From Hasllibacter halocynthiae (GTDB taxonomy: Bacteria > Pseudomonadota > Alphaproteobacteria > Rhodobacterales > Rhodobacteraceae): a stretch of DNA of 64,000 nt. The first letter of the stretch is position 1, and every line of letters begins with the position of its first letter. A program made the position numbers and the translations under genes. The DNA lies in the NCBI RefSeq assembly GCF_003003095.1, contig NZ_PVTT01000001.1, positions 1-64,000 of the forward strand. The letters are read 5' to 3'. The notes beneath the pieces are model-generated. The model was not told the origin of the DNA. It worked only from the letters and a program-made list of their open reading frames with translations, and made no database searches. Below are positions 8,587 to 17,694 of this stretch, piece by piece.

Positions 8587-10254
8587 ATGGCCTCGACCGA
8601 CCTGGCCGCCATGGCCAAGCGATTCTCGTTCACCGACTTCCGCGCCGAGATGACCCCGACCCGCCTGCGCACCGAGGTGCTTGCGGGGCTCACCGTCGCG
8701 CTGGCGCTGGTGCCCGAGGCGGTGGCCTTCGCCTTCGTCGCGGGGGTTCATCCGCTCGTCGGCCTCTACGCCGCGTTCATCGTCGGGCTGATCACGGCCT
8801 GCATCGGCGGCCGGCCCGGGATGATCTCGGGCGCGACGGGCGCGCTGGCGGTGGTGATGGTCGCGCTCGTCGCGCAGCACGGGGTCGAGTACCTGTTCCT
8901 GACCGTGATCCTCATGGGCCTGATCCAGATCGCGGTGGGCGCGCTGCGCTGGGGCAAGTTCATCCGCCTCGTGCCGCACCCGGTCATGCTGGGCTTCGTG
9001 AACGGGCTGGCCATCGTCATCTTCCTGGCCCAGCTCGGCCAGTTCCAGGTGCCGGGCACCGCCCATGCGGACGGGCACGGCTTCCTGCCCAACGGCGAGT
9101 GGCTTTGGGGGGCGCCCCTTCTCCTCATGCTGGGGCTCGTGGCGCTGACCATGGCGGTGATCTGGCTGCTGCCGCGCGTCACGACCGCCCTGCCGGCGCC
9201 CCTGGTCGGCATCGGGGTGACGGCCGCGCTGGTGATCGCGCTGGGGCTGGACGTGCTGACCGTGGGGGACCTGGCCTCGATCGAGGGCGGGCTGCCGGCC
9301 TTCCACGTCCCCTTCACCACCGCCGGTGTGCCCGTGCCGGGCCTCTACGGCGATTTCCTGGCGCCCATGACGCTGGAGACGCTCTGGATCGTGCTGCCCT
9401 ATGCGGTGATCCTCGCCGCGATCGGCCTGATCGAGAGCCTGCTGACCCTGAACCTCGTCGGGGAGATCAAGGGCGAGCGGGGCGGCGCCTCGCAGGAGTG
9501 CATCGCCCAGGGCGCGGCCAACACCGTGACGGGCTTCTTCGGCGGCATGGGCGGCTGCGCGATGATCGGGCAGTCCATGATCAACGTGAAGTCCGGCGGG
9601 CGCACGCGGCTGTCGGGCATCTCGGCCGCCCTCTTCCTCCTCGCGTTCATCCTGTTCCTCGCCCCCCTGATCGAGCGCATCCCGCTGGCCGCCCTCGTCG
9701 GGGTGATGTTCATGGTCGTGATCGGCACCTTCGCCTGGAACAGCTTCCGCATCATGCGCCGGGTGCCGCGGGCCGACGCCTTCGTGATCGTCCTCGTCAC
9801 CGCGGTCACGGTCTGGCAGGATCTCGCCGTGGCGGTGGTGGTCGGCGTCGTCGTCTCCGCCCTCGTCTATGCGTGGAAGAACGCGACCCGCATCCACGCC
9901 CGCGCCCACACCACGCCGGAGGGCACGAAGGTCTACGAGATCGACGGGCCGCTCTTCTTCGGCTCGTCCGAAGGGTTCACGGAGCTCTTCGACGTGGAGA
10001 ACGACCCCGGGCTGGTGGTGATCGACTTCGAGACCAGCCGCGTGGCCGATCAGTCGGCGCTGAACGCCATCGAGGCCGTGGCCGCGAGGTATCAGGCGGC
10101 GGGCAAGACGGTCCAGCTGCGCCACCTGACGCGCGAGTGCCACCGCCTGCTGACCCAGGCGGGGCAGCTCATGGTCGATTCGGACGACGATCCCGACTAC
10201 GAGATCGCGACCGACTACGGCGTGCGCACCGGGCGCATCGCGGCCGGGCACTAG
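8587..10254 (+). CDS. SulP-family anion transporter with C-terminal STAS domain
   Basis: 555-residue membrane protein. It has about 10-14 hydrophobic helices (residues ~30-430), including the family motif near the N-terminus ([22 protein letters not shown]) and the [26 protein letters not shown] segment. A cytoplasmic STAS domain follows (residues ~440-540; [19 protein letters not shown]). SulP proteins carry sulfate, bicarbonate or other anions; the substrate is not determinable here. The start is the ATG after a CCGGAGGG ribosome site. It is monocistronic and converges on a flavin reductase-like gene. A bicarbonate or sulfate role is possible, but no pathway genes adjoin. Confidence 0.92.
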   Translation: MASTDLAAMAKRFSFTDFRAEMTPTRLRTEVLAGLTVALALVPEAVAFAFVAGVHPLVGLYAAFIVGLITACIGGRPGMISGATGALAVVMVALVAQHGVEYLFLTVILMGLIQIAVGALRWGKFIRLVPHPVMLGFVNGLAIVIFLAQLGQFQVPGTAHADGHGFLPNGEWLWGAPLLLMLGLVALTMAVIWLLPRVTTALPAPLVGIGVTAALVIALGLDVLTVGDLASIEGGLPAFHVPFTTAGVPVPGLYGDFLAPMTLETLWIVLPYAVILAAIGLIESLLTLNLVGEIKGERGGASQECIAQGAANTVTGFFGGMGGCAMIGQSMINVKSGGRTRLSGISAALFLLAFILFLAPLIERIPLAALVGVMFMVVIGTFAWNSFRIMRRVPRADAFVIVLVTAVTVWQDLAVAVVVGVVVSALVYAWKNATRIHARAHTTPEGTKVYEIDGPLFFGSSEGFTELFDVENDPGLVVIDFETSRVADQSALNAIEAVAARYQAAGKTVQLRHLTRECHRLLTQAGQLMVDSDDDPDYEIATDYGVRTGRIAAGH

Positions 10255-10293
10255 GCCGGCGCGGCATTCCCGCGCCCGGGGGCGGGCCTTCGG

Positions 10294-10896
10294 TCACTCC
10301 CCCGGGCGCGTGAGCTCGAACACCTCGTCCACGACCGCGTAGTCGCGGTAGCCGCAACGGGCGAGGAGGCGGGCGCCGGCGGTGTCGAACCGGCCGTCCA
10401 CCAGGAACTCCTCGCGGATGTGCACGCCGACCACTTCGCCGAAGGCGACGAGGTTGGTCTCGCCCGGCAGGCGCACGATCCGGGTCAGGCGGCATTCCAG
10501 CGAAGCGGGCGCGTCGGCCACGCGGGGGCAGGCGATCGCCTCGCATTCGGCCTTGGCGAGGTTCGCGTCGGCGAACTCGTCCACCTCGCGGGGCCATGGG
10601 CCCGAGGTGCGGTTCATCGCCTCGCGCAGGGCGTGGCCAACGAGGTTGACGCAGAAGACGCCGCTCTCGCGGATGTTGGACATGCTGTCCTTCGTGCCGT
10701 CGCGATCCTCCTTCGCCGACGTGCTGGCGAACATGACCTGCGGGGGCACGTAGGCGACGGCGTTGAAGAAGCTGTAGGGGGCGAGGTTGTCGCCCCCCGC
10801 CGCCCGGGTCGAGATCCAGCCGATCGGCCGGGGCGCGACGATGGCGCTGAACGGGTTGTGAGGCAGGCCGTGCCCCTTCTCTGGACGATAGAACAT
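10294..10896 (-). CDS. Flavin reductase-like / FMN-binding split-barrel protein
   Basis: 200 residues with the pattern of the flavin reductase-like domain family (DIM6/NTAB). NPFSAIVAPRPIGWIST leads into the flavin-binding loop, followed by APYSFFNAVAYVPPQVMFAS and a strand-rich centre. Such proteins bind FMN and usually act as reductase partners or in hydrolytic/oxygenase reactions; the particular substrate is unknown. The start at ATG (MFYRPEKGHG) has a GGGAG-containing leader. It is divergently arranged with a GNAT gene, with less than 100 nt between them. No oxygenase partner is adjacent. Confidence 0.85.
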   Translation of the reverse strand: MFYRPEKGHGLPHNPFSAIVAPRPIGWISTRAAGGDNLAPYSFFNAVAYVPPQVMFASTSAKEDRDGTKDSMSNIRESGVFCVNLVGHALREAMNRTSGPWPREVDEFADANLAKAECEAIACPRVADAPASLECRLTRIVRLPGETNLVAFGEVVGVHIREEFLVDGRFDTAGARLLARCGYRDYAVVDEVFELTRPGE

Positions 10897-10985
10897 CCGT
10901 GCGCTCCCAAGGTTGCCATGCCCCTTGCGCTTGCTCCCAGGGGTCCGGGTTCGCCATATCGGCTGCGACGGGCGGGGGAAAAGGC

Positions 10986-11495
10986 TTGCGGCTTCGGCAG
11001 GAGGAGGAGGGCGACGGCGCGGCCGTCGAGACGCTCTACGACCTGGCCTTCGGGCCGGGGCGGCGGGCGCTCTCGTCCTATCGGCTGCGGCGGGGACCGC
11101 CCGTCCGGGGATGCGGGCACGTAGTGGACGCGGGCGAGGCGGCGGCCGGCCTGGCGGGCGCGATCCGGGCCTGGCCGGTCGCGGTCGGCGGGGCGCCCGC
11201 CTTGCTGGTCGGGCCGGTCGCGGTCCACCCCGCGCACCAGGGCGAGGGTTGGGGCGGCGCGCTGATGGCGGCGGCGCTGGGCGCCGCGGCCGCCGGTTGG
11301 AGGCGGGCGCTGCTTGTGGGGGATGCGCCCTACTACGCACGCTTCGGCTTCGCGCCGCTCGCCGGCGTGCTGATGCCGCCGCCGACCGATCCCGCGCGCG
11401 TCCTGGGGCTGGCCTTGGCGCCGGGCGCCTGGGAGGGCGTGGCGGGCCCGGTCCTTCCCGCGCCCCTGGCAAGCGGATGCGCCGACACCATCTGA
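10986..11495 (+). CDS. GNAT-family N-acetyltransferase (YhbS-like)
   Basis: About 169 residues from a TTG start (LRLRQEEEGDGAAVETLYDLAFGPGR), preceded by GGGGGAAAAGG. An in-frame GTG at 10899 would add a Cys-rich leader that overlaps the divergent promoter and is less likely. The acetyl-CoA-binding motif A is visible: LVGPVAVHPAHQGEGWGGALMAAAL, then GWRRALLVGDAPYYARFGFAP, typical of YhbS-type GNATs. Target unknown. It is followed 23 nt later by the ecsC-like gene and may share its transcript. Confidence 0.82.
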   Translation: MRLRQEEEGDGAAVETLYDLAFGPGRRALSSYRLRRGPPVRGCGHVVDAGEAAAGLAGAIRAWPVAVGGAPALLVGPVAVHPAHQGEGWGGALMAAALGAAAAGWRRALLVGDAPYYARFGFAPLAGVLMPPPTDPARVLGLALAPGAWEGVAGPVLPAPLASGCADTI

Positions 11496-11518
11496 GTGGG
11501 GCAACGAGGAGGAGCACC

Positions 11519-12325
11519 ATGCCCGACGCCGCCACCGAAGCCGCCGCCCCCGAGCCGAACGGGACCGATCACCCCGCGGACCAGCCCTTCGCGCCGCATG
11601 TCGAGGCCGAGATCGCGCAGCTCGCGCAGGTGCATCGCGATGCGGCGGGGGCGGGCATGTCGCTCCTCTCGTCGCTGGGGGCGCAGGCGGAGGGCCTGCT
11701 CGACCGTCTGCCGGCGGCCGTGCGCGGCCAGCTCAACGGGGCGACGCGGCAGGCGCTGCAGCTGGCCTATTCCGGCGCGTCGATGACGCGCGGCGGCCGC
11801 CTGCCGGACACGGGCGAGCGGATGACGACCGCGCTGTCCACCGCGATGGGCGCGGCGGGGGGCTTCGGCGGCCTGCCCACCGCGCTGGCGGAGGTGCCGG
11901 TGACGACCGCCTTCCTGATGCGCGCGATGCAGGGCATCGCCGCCGAGCACGGGTTCGACCCGGCGGACGAGCAGACGCGGCTGGCCTGCGTGCAGACCTT
12001 CGCCGCGGCGGGCCCGCTTGCGGGGGACGACGGCGGCACGGCGGCCTTCCTGACGCTGCGGTTCGGCACGACAGGGGCCGGCCTGAAGGCGGTGATCGGG
12101 CAGGTCGTGCCGGTGTTCAGCCTGGTCCTGGGCCGGAAGGTCGCCGCGCAGGCGGTGCCGGTGCTGGGCGGCGCGCTGGGGGCGGCGGTCAACTGGACCT
12201 ACACGAGCTACTACCAGGACATGGCGCGGGTGCAGTTCGGCCTGATGAAGCTGGCCCGCGACGAGGGGTTGGACCCCGAGGCCGTGATCGCCCGGTTCCG
12301 CGACGTGGTGCAGCCCCAGACGTGA
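11519..12325 (+). CDS. EcsC-family protein
   Basis: 268 residues. An acidic, low-complexity N-terminus precedes a long helical region rich in Ala/Gly. It includes GAAGGFGGLPTALAEVPVTTAFLMRAMQGIA and VLGRKVAAQAVPVLGGALGAAVNWTYTSYYQDMA, matching the EcsC family, named after a Bacillus protein linked to ABC transporter function. Biochemical role unknown. The helices look amphipathic or membrane-associating rather than fully spanning. The ATG follows an AGGAGG site. It converges on ptsP across a GGGGC repeat tract. Confidence 0.85.
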   Translation: MPDAATEAAAPEPNGTDHPADQPFAPHVEAEIAQLAQVHRDAAGAGMSLLSSLGAQAEGLLDRLPAAVRGQLNGATRQALQLAYSGASMTRGGRLPDTGERMTTALSTAMGAAGGFGGLPTALAEVPVTTAFLMRAMQGIAAEHGFDPADEQTRLACVQTFAAAGPLAGDDGGTAAFLTLRFGTTGAGLKAVIGQVVPVFSLVLGRKVAAQAVPVLGGALGAAVNWTYTSYYQDMARVQFGLMKLARDEGLDPEAVIARFRDVVQPQT

Positions 12326-12345
12326 CCGCGGATCGCCCCGCGCCC

Positions 12346-12368
12346 GGGGCGGGGCGGGGCGGGGCGGG
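12346..12368 (+). repeat. (GGGGC)4-GGG tract between convergent genes
   Basis: Four tandem GGGGC units followed by GGG lie in the 47-nt gap between the ecsC-like stop and the ptsP stop. The plus strand has five G-runs with one-base loops and could fold as a G-quadruplex. It might help end transcription of the two converging genes. No U-tract terminator is visible here. Confidence 0.6.
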
Positions 12369-12372
12369 CGCT

Positions 12373-14616
12373 TCAGGCGGCCCGGTCCTGTACCCGAAGC
12401 CAGTCGCGGAGCGCGGAACGGACGGACTGGGCGCCCGACCCTCGCGCCTCGTCGATGCAGGCGCGTGCCTCGTCGAGGTTCACCCGGCGCAGGAGCGACT
12501 TCACCGGACCGATGCTCGCCGGACGCATGGAGAGGGCCCGCAGCCCCATCGCCGCGAAGGCCAGCGCCTCGACCGGGCGGCCGGCGTCCTCGCCGCAGAA
12601 GGAGAGGGGGGTTCCGGTGTCGGCGCAGCGTTCGACGATATGCTCGAGGAAGGTGAGGTAGGAGACGTTGAGCGTGTCGTAGCGCCTGCGCACGCGCTCG
12701 TTCTCACGGTCGGCGGCGAAGAAGAACTGCTTGAGGTCGTTGCCGCCGATCGAGATGAAGTCCGCCATCTCGTAGAACTGGCGCGGCGCGTAGGCAAGCG
12801 ACGGCGTCTCGAGCATCGCGCCGATCTCGAGCCGGGCGGGGACGGCGCTGCCGCGCCTCTCCTCCAGGGCGACCTCGTCGAGGAGGCGTTGGCGGGCTTC
12901 CTTGAACTCCTCGAACTGGGCGATGAAGGGGAACATCACCGCGAGCGGGCGCCCCGCAGCCGCGCGGATCAGCGCCTGTAGCTGCATCCGCATGACGCCT
13001 TTCTTGTCCAGGCCGACCCGGATCGCCCGCCAGCCGAGGGCGGGGTTCGGCTCGACCTCGCGCTTCATGAAGGGAAGCACCTTGTCCGAGCCGATGTCGA
13101 GCGTGCGGAACACGACGCGCCGCCCTTCCGCGCTGTCCATCACCCGCGAGTATAGCGACGCGAGCTCGCCCCGGCGGGGCACGGCGTTGCGGGCGAGGAA
13201 CTGCAGCTCGGTCCGGAAGAGGCCCACGCCCTCGGCGCCGGAGGGCCCGAGCGACGGCAGGTCCGCCAGAAGGCCCGCGTTCATGTGCAGGCCGACCACA
13301 GAGCCGCAGAGCGCCTTGGCCGGCAGGTCACGGATGGAGGCATAGCGTTCCTGCGCGGCGGCCTGCATGGCCAGCTTGTCGCGGAACGCCCCCTCGACGG
13401 TGTCGCTGGGGCGCAGGTGGACGGCGCCCTGCTCGCCGTCGACGAGGATGCGGTCGCCGTTGAGCGCGGCCTGCACCACGCCCTTCGCCTGGATCACGAG
13501 CGGGATCGCCAGCGCCCGCGCGACGATGGCGGCGTGGGAGCCGACCGATCCCTCCTCCAGCACGATGCCCTTGAGCTTGCGGTCGTATTCCAGAAGGTCG
13601 CCCGGCCCGATGTTGCGCGCGACGAGGATCGGCGCGGCGGGCATCTCGGCCCCCGTGTCCTGGCCTTGGCCGGTGAGGATCCGCAGCAGGCGGTTCGAGA
13701 GGTCGTCGAGGTCCTGCAGCCGCTCGCGCAGGTAGAGATCGGGCACCTCCTGCATCTTCGTGCGCGCGCCGGCCTGCTCCTTCTCGGCGGCGGCCTCGGC
13801 GGAGAGGCCGCCCTCGATGTCCTCCTCCATCCGGCGCATCCACGAGCGCGAGCGCGCGAAGGAGCGGTAGGCCTCGAGCACGGCGCGCTGGTCGGTGGCG
13901 CCGGGGGGCAGGCGGTCGATCATCGCGTCGACCTGCTGGCGAAGCTCGGCGGCGGCGGCGCGCAGGCGCTTCAGCTCGGCCTCGGGGTCCTCGGCGATGG
14001 GGGCGGTGACGACGACGCGTGGCTCGTGCAGCCAGACGGCGCCGGCAGCGGTCCCCTCCTGCGCCACGGCGCCGCGGAAGAGGGCGGGCTGGTCGTGGCG
14101 GGCCGCGCCGGCGGCCCCGGCGAAGGCGCCGAGCTCGGTCATCTCGGCGAGGACCATCGCCACCACCTCGAGGGCATGGATCTCGTCGTCGGTGAACTCG
14201 CGCGCCTCGCGGGATTGGACGACGAGGACGCCCAGACGTTCGCCCAGGCGGCGGATGGGAACGCCGAGGAAGCTGCTGAACCGCTCCTCGCCTGTCTCGG
14301 GCATGTAGCGGAAGCCCCGCTCGGCGGGCGCGTCGGCGGCGTTCACGTTGCGCCCGAAGCGGGCAACGCGGCCGACCAGCCCCTCGCCCAACCGCATCCG
14401 GGTCTTGTGCACCGCGTCGGGGTTCAGCCCCTCGGTCGCGCAGAGCTCGAGCGTGCCCTCGTCGCGGAAGAGGTAGATCGAGCAGACCTCCGTGCGCATG
14501 GAGTCCGCGACGAGGTCCACGACCTTGTCCAAGCGCGCCTGTCCGTCACCGGCATCGGCCAGCGCCCCGCGCAGGCGGCCCAGCAGCTTCCGGCTCTCGC
14601 TGACCCTCCGGGCCAT
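12373..14616 (-). CDS. ptsP: Phosphoenolpyruvate-protein phosphotransferase PtsP (EI-Ntr)
   Basis: 747 residues. An N-terminal GAF domain (residues ~15-160) is followed by the Enzyme I module: swivel domain with phosphohistidine His361 in GSVGSHAAIVARALAIP, then the PEP-binding TIM barrel with GVGLFRTELQFL, KREVEPNPALGWRAIR and ISIGGNDLKQFFFAADREN. EI-Ntr takes phosphate from PEP and feeds NPr and EIIA-Ntr. This regulatory branch signals nitrogen and potassium status rather than importing sugar. The start is the ATG of MARRVSES, with a G-rich ribosome site; 17 upstream in-frame codons were rejected. No ptsN or ptsO is present in the window. Confidence 0.96.
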   Translation of the reverse strand: MARRVSESRKLLGRLRGALADAGDGQARLDKVVDLVADSMRTEVCSIYLFRDEGTLELCATEGLNPDAVHKTRMRLGEGLVGRVARFGRNVNAADAPAERGFRYMPETGEERFSSFLGVPIRRLGERLGVLVVQSREAREFTDDEIHALEVVAMVLAEMTELGAFAGAAGAARHDQPALFRGAVAQEGTAAGAVWLHEPRVVVTAPIAEDPEAELKRLRAAAAELRQQVDAMIDRLPPGATDQRAVLEAYRSFARSRSWMRRMEEDIEGGLSAEAAAEKEQAGARTKMQEVPDLYLRERLQDLDDLSNRLLRILTGQGQDTGAEMPAAPILVARNIGPGDLLEYDRKLKGIVLEEGSVGSHAAIVARALAIPLVIQAKGVVQAALNGDRILVDGEQGAVHLRPSDTVEGAFRDKLAMQAAAQERYASIRDLPAKALCGSVVGLHMNAGLLADLPSLGPSGAEGVGLFRTELQFLARNAVPRRGELASLYSRVMDSAEGRRVVFRTLDIGSDKVLPFMKREVEPNPALGWRAIRVGLDKKGVMRMQLQALIRAAAGRPLAVMFPFIAQFEEFKEARQRLLDEVALEERRGSAVPARLEIGAMLETPSLAYAPRQFYEMADFISIGGNDLKQFFFAADRENERVRRRYDTLNVSYLTFLEHIVERCADTGTPLSFCGEDAGRPVEALAFAAMGLRALSMRPASIGPVKSLLRRVNLDEARACIDEARGSGAQSVRSALRDWLRVQDRAA

Positions 14617-14727
14617 CGCGCACCCCCCTTCGCGCCCCGGCGGGGCGCCCCGCCACACAAGTCCCACGCGGCGGGGCGCGGGGCAAGCGCCGGGCCGGGG
14701 TCCCCGGGACCGGGAAGGCGGCGCGCG

Positions 14728-14931
14728 CTAACGTCTCGGATGCGCCGCCTTCCAGCGAAGCCAGCCGACGAACAGCACGCCCGAGCCGGCGAGCGCGACG
14801 AAGTAGCCTACGGGCACCGCCCAGGGGGGCAGGCCAAAGGCGCCGGCGACGGCCGTGACGGCGAAGCCGCCGAGGAGCAGGGCGATGCCCAGCCAGGCGA
14901 GGCGGGAGCGGGTCAGGTAGCTGGGGGCCAT
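14728..14931 (-). CDS. Small two-helix membrane protein downstream of ccoS
   Basis: 67 residues, with two hydrophobic helices (SRLAWLGIALLLGGFAVTAVAGAFG and WAVPVGYFVALAGSGVLFVGWL) and an Arg-rich tail (KAAHPRR). Its ATG lies inside the end of ccoS (19-nt overlap), so it is probably co-transcribed with ccoGHIS. I do not recognise a family. It may be a species-level addition to the oxidase assembly operon. Coding evidence is the start/stop fit, the hydrophobic pattern and the position. Confidence 0.55.
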   Translation of the reverse strand: MAPSYLTRSRLAWLGIALLLGGFAVTAVAGAFGLPPWAVPVGYFVALAGSGVLFVGWLRWKAAHPRR

Positions 14932-15092
14932 GGGACGTCTCCTTCGTCCTGGGGTTCGTCGTCGAGAAGGATCCGTGCGGCGTCGCCCTCGAGATCGTCG
15001 TACTGGCCCGAGCGGAGCGTCCAGAGGCAGGCGGCGAGGCCGGCCGAGCCGAGAAGGACCGAGACCGGGATCAGGATCACCAGGACGTTCAC
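14913..15092 (-). CDS. ccoS: cbb3-type cytochrome oxidase assembly protein CcoS
   Basis: 59 residues: one N-terminal transmembrane helix (VLVILIPVSVLLGSAGLAACLW), then the CcoS signature SGQYDDLEGDAARIL and an acidic tail. CcoS is needed to mature the heme/copper centres of the cbb3 oxidase. The start is GTG, overlapping the ccoI stop by 4 nt (GTGA), and it ends the canonical ccoGHIS order. A longer reading into ccoI in the same frame is a shadow. Confidence 0.93.
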   Translation of the reverse strand: MNVLVILIPVSVLLGSAGLAACLWTLRSGQYDDLEGDAARILLDDEPQDEGDVPWPPAT

Positions 15093-17206
15093 CGCCGCAC
15101 CGCGTTCAGGACCACCGTGACGGAGGAGAGCGACATCGCCAGCGCCGCGATCAGGGGGGTCGCGATGCCCGCGAAGGCGATCGGGATCGCCACGACGTTG
15201 TAAGCCGACGAGATCCAAAGGTTCTGCGCGATCCGCCGATGCGCCGTCCGCGCCCATGCCAGGGTGCGGGGCACCGCCCGCAGGTCCGCCGCGAGGATCA
15301 CCGCGTCCGACGCCACGCGCGCCGCGTCGAGCGCGGAGGCCGGCGCCATGGAGGCTCGGGCCGCCGCCAGGGGGGCTGCGTCGTTGATCCCGTCGCCCAC
15401 CATCAGCACCTGCCGCCCCTCCCGCTGCAGCATCGTGACGAGCGCGGCCTTCTCCTCCGGCCGGAGGGAGTGGTGGACCCGGTCGATCCCCAGGCGCGCG
15501 GCCAGCGTGCGGGCGCGCGCCTCGCCGTCGCCGGTGGCCATCCGCACCTCGCAGCCCGCGGCGCGCAGCGCCTCCACGGCCTCGGCGGCGCCGGGGCGCA
15601 GCTTTTCCCGCAGCGGCAGGGCGATCTGTCGTCCGTCCACCCGCAGCACCGTCCCGTCCGCGCCGCGCCCGAGGAACACGGGCCGCCCCCGCCAGAGGCC
15701 CGAGACGCCCATTCCCGCCCGTTCGCGGATCGCCTCGACCGGCTCGGCCCGGCGCCCGGCCAGCGCCGCCGCCAGAGCGCGCGAGACGGGGTGGCCGGAG
15801 GACCGCGCCAGCGCCAGCACGATCCCCGCCGTCTGGTCGCCCAGAGCAGGCAGGGCGGCCGCGCCCTCCGTCAGGGTGCCCGTCTTGTCGAAGAGGACGC
15901 AGTCCACCTCGGCCATCCGTTCGAGCGCGGTGCCCGACTTCACGAGGACGCCGTCCCGGAAGAGGCGCCCGGTGACGCTGGCGGTGACGGCCGGAACGGC
16001 GAGGCCGAGCGCGCAGGGGCAGGTGATGATCAGCACGGCCGTCGCCACGCCGATCGCGGTGTGGAGGTCCCGCGTCGCCAGCCACCAGAGGCCGAAGGCG
16101 ATCGCGGCGAGCGCGTGGACGAAGGGCGCGTAGAGCGCGGCGGCCCGCTCGGCCGCGCCCGAGTAGCGGTGGCGACCGGTCTCGGCGACCTCGATCAGGG
16201 CGGCGAGGCGGCGCAGGGTGCTGTCCTCGGCCCGCGCGGTCGCCCGGACCACCAGGGGGGCGCCGAGCACCGCCTCGCCTGCGCAGACGGGGGCGCCGGC
16301 GGGCACTGATGCGGGCTCGGCCTCGCCCGTGAGGGCGGAGCGGTCCAGGATCGCGGCCGACTCGGCCGTCCCGTCCACGGGCGCCCGCGCTCCGGCGCAG
16401 AGGATCACGCGGTCCCCGGGGCGGATCGCCGCGACGTCGACCGTCCGCCGGCCGGCCCCGTCCAGCACGGTGGCCCGCGGCAGCTCCAGCGCGGCGAGCT
16501 CAGCGGCGGCGGAGCGCGCGGCCGTCCGCGCCCGGTGGTCGAGATAGCGCCCCACGAGGAGGAACAGCGTCAGCATCAGCGCCGCCTCGAACCAGGTGTG
16601 CGCCCCGGTCGCATGGGCCGTCTCGTACAGCGAGCTGGCCGTGGCCAGGACGATCGCCAAGGCGATGGGCACGTCCATGTTCACCCGCCCGCCCCTGAGC
16701 GCGCCCCAGGCCGAGCCGAAGAACGGCGCCGCCGAGAAGAGGAGCGCGGGCACCGCGATCCCGGCGGCGATCCAGTGGAAGAGGGCGCCGGTCGTCTCGC
16801 CCGCGCCGGCCCAGACCGCCACCGCGAGGGCCATGACGTTCATCATGCCGAACCCCGCCACAGCGATCCGCGCGAGCAGGGCCCGGCCCGCGGCGTCGCC
16901 TTCCGTCGCGGCGGCCGCCCCCTCGTCCAGCTCGTGCGCCTCGAAGCCCGCGCGCTCCAGGGCCGCGAGGGCCGGGGCGGCGCCCCGGCCCGGCGCGGCG
17001 ACCACGCGTACCCGCCTGCGGCCGAGGTTCACCCGCGCCGCCCGCACGCCCGGCACGCGGGCGAGCGTGCCCTCGACCCCCCGGATGCAGGCGGCGCAGT
17101 GGATGCCCGGCAGGGCAATGTGGTGCACCTCGCCCGCGCCTTCCGCCGCCACCCCCGCCGCGGCCGGGGCGGCCGTGCAGGCCGGGCAGGCGGCATGGGA
17201 CGTCAT
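15089..17206 (-). CDS. ccoI: Copper-translocating P1B-type ATPase CcoI (FixI) for cbb3 assembly
   Basis: 705-residue P-type ATPase. The N-terminal heavy-metal domain carries CAAC (residues 37-40) and an extra CPAC (7-10). Transmembrane CPC is at 396-398, the phosphorylation loop DKTGT at 440-444, TGEA near 293, the SSGHP motif of the nucleotide domain and GDGINDAAPL near the end. Family members move Cu+ out of the cytoplasm to metallate the cbb3 CuB site rather than to confer copper resistance. It overlaps ccoH (4 nt) and ccoS (4 nt), so translation is coupled. The start is the ATG of MTSHAAC. Confidence 0.96.
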   Translation of the reverse strand: MTSHAACPACTAAPAAAGVAAEGAGEVHHIALPGIHCAACIRGVEGTLARVPGVRAARVNLGRRRVRVVAAPGRGAAPALAALERAGFEAHELDEGAAAATEGDAAGRALLARIAVAGFGMMNVMALAVAVWAGAGETTGALFHWIAAGIAVPALLFSAAPFFGSAWGALRGGRVNMDVPIALAIVLATASSLYETAHATGAHTWFEAALMLTLFLLVGRYLDHRARTAARSAAAELAALELPRATVLDGAGRRTVDVAAIRPGDRVILCAGARAPVDGTAESAAILDRSALTGEAEPASVPAGAPVCAGEAVLGAPLVVRATARAEDSTLRRLAALIEVAETGRHRYSGAAERAAALYAPFVHALAAIAFGLWWLATRDLHTAIGVATAVLIITCPCALGLAVPAVTASVTGRLFRDGVLVKSGTALERMAEVDCVLFDKTGTLTEGAAALPALGDQTAGIVLALARSSGHPVSRALAAALAGRRAEPVEAIRERAGMGVSGLWRGRPVFLGRGADGTVLRVDGRQIALPLREKLRPGAAEAVEALRAAGCEVRMATGDGEARARTLAARLGIDRVHHSLRPEEKAALVTMLQREGRQVLMVGDGINDAAPLAAARASMAPASALDAARVASDAVILAADLRAVPRTLAWARTAHRRIAQNLWISSAYNVVAIPIAFAGIATPLIAALAMSLSSVTVVLNAVRR

Positions 17207-17694
17207 CGCGGCACCCGGATCGGGATGCGGCGTCGGAAGGCGGTTCCGTCCGGGGCGCGCAGCTCCAGCCGCAGGTTCCAGTTGCCGGGCGCCAGCTCGG
17301 CCGGCGCGACGAGGGCGGCGCCGTCCCAGGCGAAGGCCGGCACGCGGTCGCCCGCCACGGTCGTCGCGCGTCCCAGCACCGCCGAGACCACCTCGGGGCG
17401 GACGGGCGCGCCGTCCGGCCCCGTCACGGCGAGGCGCAGCGTCCCGGGGGCGTAGGCGGGCGAGAGCGTCCAGCCCAGCCCGTCCTGGGCCGCGCGGTCG
17501 GCGTCGAAGTTCTGCGATGCGACGTAGGAGCTGTCGACCTCCGTGCCGGGGAAGGTGCGGACGGCGCTCGCCGCGAGGACGAGGTTCACGGACACGATGA
17601 TCCCGAAGCCGCCCGCGAACATCGCCGCGACGTGCCGTCCGCCGAGCCCGCCCCCGCCGGGGGCCCGCTCGGCCTGCGTGGTCGGCTCGCTCAT
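17203..17694 (-). CDS. ccoH: cbb3 oxidase assembly/accessory protein CcoH (FixH)
   Basis: 163 residues: a short cytoplasmic Gly-rich N-terminus, one transmembrane helix (VAAMFAGGFGIIVSVNLVLAASAV), then a periplasmic beta-rich FixH domain. The conserved FPGTEVDSSYVASQNFD and LGW segments are present. FixH/CcoH stabilises the cbb3 complex during assembly. Both ends overlap neighbours by 4 nt (ccoG upstream, ccoI downstream), giving a tightly coupled operon. Confidence 0.93.
   Translation of the reverse strand: MSEPTTQAERAPGGGGLGGRHVAAMFAGGFGIIVSVNLVLAASAVRTFPGTEVDSSYVASQNFDADRAAQDGLGWTLSPAYAPGTLRLAVTGPDGAPVRPEVVSAVLGRATTVAGDRVPAFAWDGAALVAPAELAPGNWNLRLELRAPDGTAFRRRIPIRVPR

Noticed and set aside
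6937-10251. A 1104-residue minus-strand open frame crossing apt, mtnP and the SulP gene.
   Set aside because: Its only believable part is apt at one end. The rest is antisense to the SulP gene or out of frame with mtnP, low in hydrophobic pattern and rich in Arg/His/Asp as shadow frames are.
10899-10985. Upstream extension of the GNAT gene to GTG at 10899.
   Set aside because: The added residues (Cys/His-rich) lie in the divergent promoter region and do not belong to the GNAT domain; TTG at 10986 gives the usual family start.
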